Assembly (NCBI GenBank): GCA_039111635.1
Contig: JBCAQO010000014.1
Span: 2,170,001-2,234,000 of the forward strand
DNA length: 64,000 nt
Origin: Heterobasidion occidentale
Lineage: Eukaryota > Basidiomycota > Agaricomycetes > Russulales > Bondarzewiaceae
Reading direction: 5' to 3'
The notes below the pieces were generated by a model. That model had not been told where the DNA came from, searched no databases, and saw only the letters and a program-made list of their open reading frames with translations. Numbering within the stretch: the stretch's first letter is position 1; each line of letters opens with the position of its first letter. Position numbers and translations under genes: made by a program. Below, in pieces: positions 57,325 through 64,000 of the stretch.

Positions 57325-58942
57325 ATGGCCAAGGCCTACAAGATCGCTGTTACTGACGAGGATCTTGCGTTGCTCAAGCGAAAGCTGGAGTTATCTCGTT
57401 TTCCGGACGAACTACAACAGGCAGGTTGGGACTATGGCGCTCCCTTAACAGACATCAAGCGACTAGCAGCCAGGTGGAAGGAGGGCTATGACTGGAGGAA
57501 GTACGAAGCGGAGCTCAATGTGCTCCCTATGTTCACAAGAGATATCGTCATCGACGATCATGGCTCTTTGAACATTCACTATGTGCACCAACAAAGCATG
57601 GTCAAGAATGCTATACCTCTCCTCTTCGTTCACGGGTGTGCGTGACCACACTGCCCTACTGTCCTTTTTGTTGACGTGTACTCAGGGCCTGGGAGCTTCA
57701 TCGAAGTTCGAAAGATCCTTCCGCTTTTGACAGCGTCGTCGCCCGATCACCCGAGCTTTCATGTAGTCGCCCTTAGCTTACCAGGCTATGCGTTTTCAGA
57801 AGCACCACGGAAAAAAGGGTTCTCAGGCCCTCAGTATGCGGAGGTATGTTTCGATTCGTTTAAATTGCTTCCAGCTATTGATTATTGTGTAGCTCGGACA
57901 TAAGTTGATGCTTGCCCTTGGATACGAAGAGTATGTCACTCAAGGCGGGGATTGGGGGCACTTCGTGAGTTAGCTTCCAGTGCTTTTCCGCATCGAGTCC
58001 TGACCGACCAGCTTAGGTTACTCGGTTATGGCGTATACCTATGGACCTAAGAATGTCAAAGCTTGGCATACCAATGGCCCTGCGTAAGTTGGCGGCTTCA
58101 CTTCAGTACCCTATTGCCTACTCATTTATACACTCTACGTCCTCAGGGCAAAGTCACCACCACGTCTGTTCTCTCATCCTCGTGCCTTCCTATCTCATCT
58201 ATTTTCTCGCTACACGCCCAGGAGCGCTTAGCTCTCCAGCGCACTGCACGCATGATATCAAACGGACGGGGATATACGGAACAGCAGTCGACGCAGCCGC
58301 AAACGTTGGGATATTCCCTCTCTGATTCTCCGATTGGCCTCCTATCTGGATATACGAAAAGCTCGTGGCTTGGACAGACGCTACCAATGGGAAGATGACG
58401 AAGGTGAGCTTCTAGCGCTGCTCCAAAGTACGCAAGCGATGAATGTATTCGGTCAGTGCTCACATGGATCTCTATTTACTGGTTCTCTCGTGCTGGACCA
58501 ACTGCGGCGACTCGAATTTATTATGAGGTCGGCAAAACTGGAGGATTCCTGGCCCCGCCCCGTCCTGCTATCCCTATGGGAGTTTCTTATTTCCCAAAAG
58601 ACATGTATCAAGCGCCCCGAACGTCAGCCGTCATTTCTTCTTTTCACCGCGTCGGATCAAACCCTTCAATCTTTTGTAAACAGGTGGTTGCGCGTCGTCG
58701 GGAAACCCGTCTTTGTGGCTTCCCATTCTGAAGGCGGCCATTTCGCCGCATATGAGAGACCGAACGAGCTTGTAGGTGACCTACACAAGATGTACGCGCG
58801 TGGTGGCCTGCATACGGCGTTGTTCAAGGCAAAGATGGTTATTGAACGCCCTCTGCTTTTGACAAGCGCAAGAGATCATCCAAGCGCAGTCCGGATGAAG
58901 TTGGTTCTTCTTTTTCAACATATGGGCCGATTGTACGAGTAG
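57325..58942 (+). CDS. microsomal-type epoxide hydrolase with three apparent frameshifts
   Basis: The N-terminal epoxide-hydrolase domain starts at ATG 57325 (SRFPDELQQAGWDYG, WKEGYDWRKYEAELN). The alpha/beta hydrolase core follows: oxyanion motif HGWPGS across an intron, VVALSLPGYAFSEAP, nucleophile Asp in TQGGDWGHF, AYTYGPKNVKAWHTN, TQPQTLGYSLSDSPIGLL, YWFSRAGPTAATRIYYE, MGVSYFPKDMY, and the catalytic His in SEGGHFAAYERP. The family (EPHX1-like) adds water to epoxides of lipids or xenobiotics at the endoplasmic reticulum. The frame slips at about 58027, 58218 and 58346; each is mended by one extra base, two of them lengthening a homopolymer. The catalytic Asp and His survive. Either this is a recent pseudogene or the assembly dropped three bases. 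The C-terminal end after MYARGG is uncertain. Confidence 0.75.
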
Positions 58943-59742
58943 GCGACAGCTTTCACTCCACCAAGGACAGAGCTGCGCGGGGCGTGAGTTTGAGATCTTT
59001 AGGTATCATGGAATGACAAGAAATTGCTTCTGACCCATCACTGAATTCGTCGAACACTGCCCCAGCCCACTACAACAATGTAACAACAACAAATTAGATG
59101 CAAAGATCACCGATTCGCCAGATGCCAAATCTGAACAAAGATACTGTCCATAAGAACAAGGGTATGGAAGAAAGCCTATCGGACCATTGGCAACCAATCA
59201 CAATCGGTCTGAAGCTGTGCCTTTTCGGGCTTGTCTTCAAACGTCAGCAGATCGTAAAGGGATACAATTTGGTCTCCTGGAGAACAGGATGAGCTATCGT
59301 AGAAATCGGACACGATGCGAGGATAAACGACAAATCTTCTGTTCAAGAATGTCAATCACTTCTCGCAGCTGCTCAGCGAAAGCTCGTCGAATGCAAAAAA
59401 GAACTATAACGAAGTAAAGCTACAAACGCGAGGGTTTTCCAAGTACACTCTTCTCATCATAACAGGTGTTGCCAGAACGTGGTCGGGCCGGTCCTGCCGC
59501 GCATGGTATGAGGTCAGACAGGAAGACTCAGCACTGCCGAGACATGATGCTTTCTCCGTTTGATGAGTGTCCGAGACTAGGCGCTCCTTTTCTTTCCATC
59601 TTCTCCTCTCAGTCTTTGCCGTCACAAGCACAAGCCCCTAATTCATCCATCAACATCATCGCAGCTCGCATTTTTGCACATCACTTATTCGCTGAGGAAC
59701 ACATACTAACGACCTAGACATCATCAATCCAGATTCATCATC
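58943..59742. other. 0.8 kb without a supported gene
   Basis: Between the epoxide hydrolase and the Sec14-like gene, both on the plus strand. It carries the promoter of the latter. Only short unmotifed frames. Confidence 0.4.
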
Positions 59743-61073
59743 ATGAACAGCGACCACCAAAGGTCGTCGACCTATGACCTCCTCGCCGGCCATCTTGGCC
59801 ATCTCTCCGAGGAGCAGCTCAATTTTTTTACCGCGTTTAAGGAGAATCTTGCCAAGGCCGCGCTGTACAGGCCACCGACAGGTACGGACAGCGCGTCGCA
59901 CGACGAGGCTACGCTTCTGTGTGTAATTTCCTCTTCAATTATGCATATTCATGTGATGTGACGTGCGTTCGACAGACGTTTTTTGCGCGCACGCCGCTTC
60001 GACCCTGAAAAGGCGCAGAAACAGTTCGCGGACACCGAGGCATGGCGGGTGGAACATGAGGTCGACCGCCTATACGCCACGTTCGATCCCGTCGAGTTCG
60101 AGCGCGCAAAGCACTTCTATCCGCGCTGGACGGGCCGGCGCGACAAGGTTCGTCTGCCCGTCTGTCTAAATTTACGGCGTCCTGATTTGAGTCGGTGAAC
60201 CGTGTTGTCGTCTTTTGTGAACTGTTGTCACGCGCGGGTAGCACGGTGTGCCGGTATATGTGTACCGGCTTGCATCGCTCACTGGACCGATGCACAAAGA
60301 ATTGAATAGCGTTCCGACGGAGCGACGTTACCAGCGCATGTACGTCCTCTCCTGACCTCACCATTCGCTCCCCTCACTTAGATGAAATCACATTCACGAA
60401 ACGAAACAAAACTCCAGCGTCGCTCTCTGGGAATTCATGTCCCGCTTCACGCTCCCGCTCTGCTCCGCCCTCCCACACCCCGGCGCGCCCGAAACCCCCA
60501 TCTCGGCCGTGACCTCAATTATCGACCTCGCGAGCGTATCTCTCGGGACGATGTGGTCGCTCCGACATCATCTACAGCAGGCGTCGGAGCTCGCGACAGC
60601 ACATTATCCGGAGACGCTGCACACGATTGCGGTGGTCAACGCGCCATCATTCTTCCCGACTGTGTGGGGGTGGATCAAGGTCAGTCTTTTCCGTCCAGCA
60701 TCTTTTGATCCATCTGTTCTGATGCGCGCGCATTCGGCGTCCCTAGGCATGGTTCGACGAAGGCACGCGCAATAAAGTACACGTGCTCGGAAAGGACCCG
60801 GGCCCGACGCTGCGGGGGATCATCGAGCTTCAGGATCTGCCGCGCGCGTACGGCGGCGAGCTTGAGTGGGTGTTCGAGGACGAGCCGGTGCTCGACGAGC
60901 CCACCAAAGAGCTGGTGGACGCCGTGCCGAAAGGTCCCATACTGTTCGTAGATGGGAAGGCGGTGAGGCCAGAGGTGTTGCCGGAGTGGAGTGTTGATGT
61001 GGTATCCGGGAAAGGGAGCGAGGGGGAGGAGAAGAAGGAACCGAAAAGAGCGAGTGGAGAGAGTAGGAATTAG
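59743..61073 (+). CDS. Sec14-like CRAL-TRIO lipid-transfer protein
   Basis: Five or six exons from ATG 59743. The N-terminal helical CRAL-TRIO-N part reads HLGHLSEEQLNFFTAFKENL, then, after an intron, FLRARRFDPEKAQKQFADTE. Next HGVPVYVYRLASL begins the lipid-binding core, with ISAVTSIIDLASVSLGTMWS and HYPETLHTIAVVNAPSFFPTVWGWIK. A final exon carries HVLGKDPGPTLRGIIELQDLP and YGGELEWVFEDEP, followed by a Lys/Glu-rich tail to the stop at 61073. These blocks match fungal Sec14-type phosphatidylinositol/phosphatidylcholine transfer proteins, which act at Golgi and endosome membranes. Compared with yeast Sec14 the C-terminus is more charged. Splice phases close and no frame slips are seen. Confidence 0.88.
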
Positions 61074-61515
61074 CGCTTGGTGGGCGGCTTTTCGCCTTGT
61101 ATCAGTCGGGTCACCTTCGCTGACAACGCAGATTGTGGTATTTATATGCTAGAGATCAATGCCATCCATGTTCCTGGTAATAACTTATTATTGAGCTGTT
61201 CCGTTCCCTCACAGTTGGAAGACTGCTTAGCGCTAAGGCCTGAGGCTCTGATCATTTTATCAATATCGGGGCAAGCGCGTAAGTTCGAATCATTGTCCCC
61301 TACTGCAGCGCACCGCTTCCTCAGCCTCTGCATCCGTTTCGACATTCGTCACCTCGAGGCCGATGATGTCCTTTGTTCTCACATTGGACTTATCGAAACG
61401 CTGATATTCATCGTACAATAGTACCCCGCGAAAGTTATATACCTGCGCTCTCAGGTCAAGAATCAACCACTACCAGGCTCATACAGATCCCAATAACCCG
61501 TACGTTCCAAGGCCA

Positions 61516-62331
61516 ATGTCGACAGAATCTTGGAGCAGTGGGCCGCCAGATATCCTTGCTCATCCTTCATTTTGTTCTGACGGGTCTGATATCCAGACTG
61601 GGGCTATGAACAGCCCCCTAACCTCCCCGAGCCTGCCTATCCCTATCAGAGCTCTCAGCACGGTGAGTTCAATTATGTGTCAGAACCTCTTGTTTTCTCG
61701 TCTCATCATTCCCTACAGATGCTACTTATCTAGGCCGAGGTTTGAACTACGAGGACGGTAAGTCAATGGGTGCCCCGCGTCGTGATCGGGCTGGACTCAT
61801 GGCAGTGCTGCACGTCCGCAAGTCCAAGCGCCCACAGAATCTGCTTCTTTGAACATCGCTACCACGTGTGAGGTATCGGAAGTGCACCTCCCGCAACCTT
61901 GCATCCAATCCGTCACTGTACTTTATCGCCCCCGCACGGCCCGCGCTCAATCTCTGTATCTGAGAGATTTGATGCATCCTATCCAATTCATGAACAAGAC
62001 GTCGGACACCGTGGGGATCACAATCCAGGATCTCCTGGACGAGAAGACAGGAGACATTCTCGTAGGGTCGGAACTTTTGGTCGAATGTTTTGTGCAAAAC
62101 AAACTTACCTTGCGCTTGAACGTTCGTCTTTTATATCCCTTGTTCCTTAAGGCGCCACTCACACCGTATCTTATGATCTTAAAGTGGCGAGGGTGCAAGC
62201 CATGGAACGATCAATTTTGGACGAGAACTTACAGTCAAGATCCTAAGCCAATTACACTTGGCAAGCTCGCCGAGCGCATTGCGGCCGCGGTGCGAAAGTT
62301 CAAACAGAACTTCAAGGTGTGTCGCATTTAA
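61516..62331 (+). CDS. basidiomycete hypothetical protein, possibly DUF6699-like
   Basis: Model uncertain. A first exon (PLTSPSLPIPIRALST) and a short exon DATYLGRGLNYED precede a longer exon reading WTHGSAARPQVQAPTESASL, then TTCEVSEVHLPQPCIQSVTV, TSDTVGITIQDLLDE and LKWRGCKPWNDQFWTRTYSQ, ending at the stop in 62329-62331. The layout of a Pro/Ser-rich N-terminus, a VSEVHL-type strand, a VGITIQDLLDE-type helix and a Trp-containing end recalls the DUF6699 domain, abundant in Agaricomycetes and of unknown function. The match is by eye and weak. No signal peptide or membrane segment. Confidence 0.4.
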
Positions 62332-63036
62332 CAACGGCCCTGAGATCATCATGGCTAACAATGCGAGTGCTCTGAAAGATTGCTGAGGACTCGGCCGGCA
62401 TGCTAGCTTATAGTTATCCCTCTGCAGTTGAGCTTCGCCAAGTCGTGCTCATTGGGTTTGTTCATGTATCCCAAGGGAGCTGGCAACCCGATCTTAGAGT
62501 CTTGGTTTGATACGTCATGTGTCCCAAGGCAGTTGGCAACCCGATCTTAGAGTCTTGATTTCATATGCTAATTATTCCTCGTGCACTCGTGCTCTATGTT
62601 ATACAACCTGTCCACTATGATTTACATGCATAATAACACATTCTTACCGGTATCTTGTGCGCATCAATAAGTCCTAGCCTTGGTCGCTGGTAGGTCGCTG
62701 GGTATTCCGCTAGACCGCAAGCAGGCCGGCCAACGCGGCCCGTTCAATTACCTCAGCAACACCTGAGGACTTTTGTGTTTCGAAATCTGAGTCTCCTCAC
62801 CGTTACCTGGCTTATCCTTACTTTTCTCCACATCACGGACGTCGAAAGAAGAGGCCCTATACGATCTCACTCGATGAAAGCTTATTGACATTGCGGATGA
62901 TATCTGAAGATGCAGGTGGAAACCGCAGAAGCACTATCGTACTGAACGTCACTGTCTGTCGAGCGAAGCCGACTATGTAGTTATGAATCCTTCAATTCTT
63001 AGGACACAGTCTGCGCAGTGCCTGCAGTCTTGCGCC
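62332..63036. other. intergenic region with a tandem duplication
   Basis: About 0.7 kb between convergent hypothetical genes. Apart from the two-copy direct repeat listed separately, nothing is recognised. Confidence 0.4.
62462..62565. repeat. two-copy direct tandem repeat, period 53 bases
   Basis: Units start at 62462 and 62515. Both contain TGGCAACCCGATCTTAGAGT and differ at a few positions elsewhere (for example GGGAGCTGG against GGCAGTTGG). The near identity suggests a recent slip or unequal exchange. Non-coding as far as can be seen. Confidence 0.85.
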
Positions 63037-63562
63037 TCATCTTTTTGACCGACGATGCAGGACAAAGCTGTACGAGCTGGTCGAACGAGAAGTAGACTTT
63101 GGTAAGGTGGAACCTCGTGGTCCCCTGTACGTCGCCACATCCACGTACGAATTGACATCGACCAGGTCTCCGACGTCAAACACGTACGGCGAGCAACGCT
63201 TCACGCGACCGTCTCCGGCACGCATGTAGAAGATGACCTTCTCGGGAACCCTTCAGGAGTCTGCAACGCAGGCGGCTTTCCCTTCAGGATCGTCGTCGGA
63301 TGTCAGAGCAGAGGCGGGCTTTTTCGCGAGCCCGGCCACCTTTGCGATGTGAGGGTAGGGACTCGCCGTGTTTGCGTGGGACAGGGCTTACTCGTGTAAA
63401 GACGCGGCGCCGAAGGTAAAGTTCGTCGGGGATCTTCATGATGTCGGATGGTTCATAGTCCCCGAGGGTTCGCAGAACGAATTTCCGTATGTTGCTCATT
63501 GCGGTGCTCTGAGCGTTGTACTGATCACGGAAGCCCTCTGCCGACCGGAGTGTCAGGAACAT
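63037..63562 (-). CDS. basidiomycete hypothetical protein, possibly incomplete
   Basis: On the minus strand an open exon from ATG 63562 (or ATG 63499) reads SNIRKFVLRTLGDYEPSDIM, KIPDELYLRRRVFTR. A GTAAGC donor and a later AG acceptor lead to VAGLAKKPASALTSDDDPEG. A second short junction or frame slip leads to VPEKVIFYMRAGDGRVKRCS and PYVFDVGDLVDVNSYVDVAT, ending at 63037. The segments read as coherent protein and are probably a conserved mushroom-fungal family of unknown function; I cannot name it. No signal peptide. The gene may extend toward the right edge, where the open frame continues upstream to 63940. Confidence 0.4.
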
Positions 63563-64000
63563 GGACGCTTTGCAAGCCGATTTACTTTGTCTACGACTGG
63601 TGAGCAAGTCATCTAGACCGTCAACGGACAGAGGATACTCACCCGTCCCAATTTCCCAGCGGTGCGAGGTTATGTTTGCCCAAGAACATTTGCAACCTGA
63701 GAGAAAAGCGGCAGAAAGTGGTGGGTGCTTGTTTGCGGTCGAGCACATCGCTGGAGTACGCGATTTGATATTTGTGGGTGATATCCTTGGACGTAAAGTC
63801 GGGGATGGTGCAGATATGCATACAAATATCTTCAAAACACCTTGGCAATCGCTGCCACCGCTTAAGTTCCTCGTTGGGCTCTGGTTTGGCTGCGAGGCGT
63901 GCGATGCCATCAGGATATGAGTCGCGAACGGCTTTGGCACTGCCGAGTACTGAGGTCTAGGTCAATACAGTGTTCGGCATGGATAGCATGTGGTGGCACT

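Noticed and set aside
1..64000. tRNA, rRNA and transposon genes
   Set aside because: No cloverleaf with a recognisable T-loop, no rRNA core sequence, and no transposase or reverse-transcriptase motif (DDE, RVE or YADD type) was found on reading either strand.

Overview
The window is nuclear DNA of a filamentous basidiomycete, most likely an Agaricomycete. Almost every gene is broken by short GT-AG introns of about 45-90 bases. The gene content is also typical of mushroom-forming fungi: a fungal phytochrome, a psi-producing oxygenase, secreted tyrosinase, many-intron P450s, and a basidiomycete HNH-nuclease family in tandem copies. No tRNA, rRNA, CRISPR array, transposase or bacterial-type operon was seen. 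Exon joins were worked out by eye from reading frame, splice consensus and remembered family motifs. No alignment or search was run.

Layout. 0.5-9.8 kb: a small DUF202 membrane protein, a Git3/Gpr1-like seven-helix receptor, two HNH-domain paralogues with a C-terminal relic of a third copy between them, and a secreted proline-rich repeat protein behind a clear TATA box. 10.4-18 kb: an MFS exporter, the RNA polymerase II import factor IWR1, and a secreted tyrosinase. 18.9-32.4 kb is markedly GC-rich: a membrane-anchored histidine phosphatase, a BOR1-type anion transporter, an ABHD12-like hydrolase divergent from BOR1, and a large phytochrome hybrid histidine kinase. 32.4-46.5 kb is AT-richer and sparser: a poorly supported small gene, two P450 paralogues arranged tail to tail, a short-chain dehydrogenase, and a METTL25-like methyltransferase. 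46.5-64 kb: a psi-producing oxygenase, the replication licensing factor CDT1, a Vip1-like RRM protein, a SAM methyltransferase, a microsomal-type epoxide hydrolase, a Sec14/CRAL-TRIO protein, and two basidiomycete-type hypothetical proteins at the right end.

How the genes fit together. Housekeeping genes (IWR1, CDT1, METTL25-like, Vip1-like, Sec14-like, BOR1) alternate with environmental sensing genes (receptor, phytochrome) and oxidative or lipid metabolism genes (P450s, SDR, oxylipin oxygenase, epoxide hydrolase, tyrosinase). The P450/P450/SDR stretch could be a small metabolic neighbourhood, but no backbone synthase is present.

The most striking technical signal is a set of at least eleven places in six otherwise well-conserved genes where the frame slips by the equivalent of one missing base, mostly in or beside a short homopolymer. 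The slips leave catalytic motifs intact on both sides. This looks more like systematic base dropout in the assembly than independent gene decay. The most interesting biological signals are the secreted repeat protein, the oxygenase whose P450 domain has Gly where the haem-ligand Cys should be, and the degenerate HNH paralogue array.
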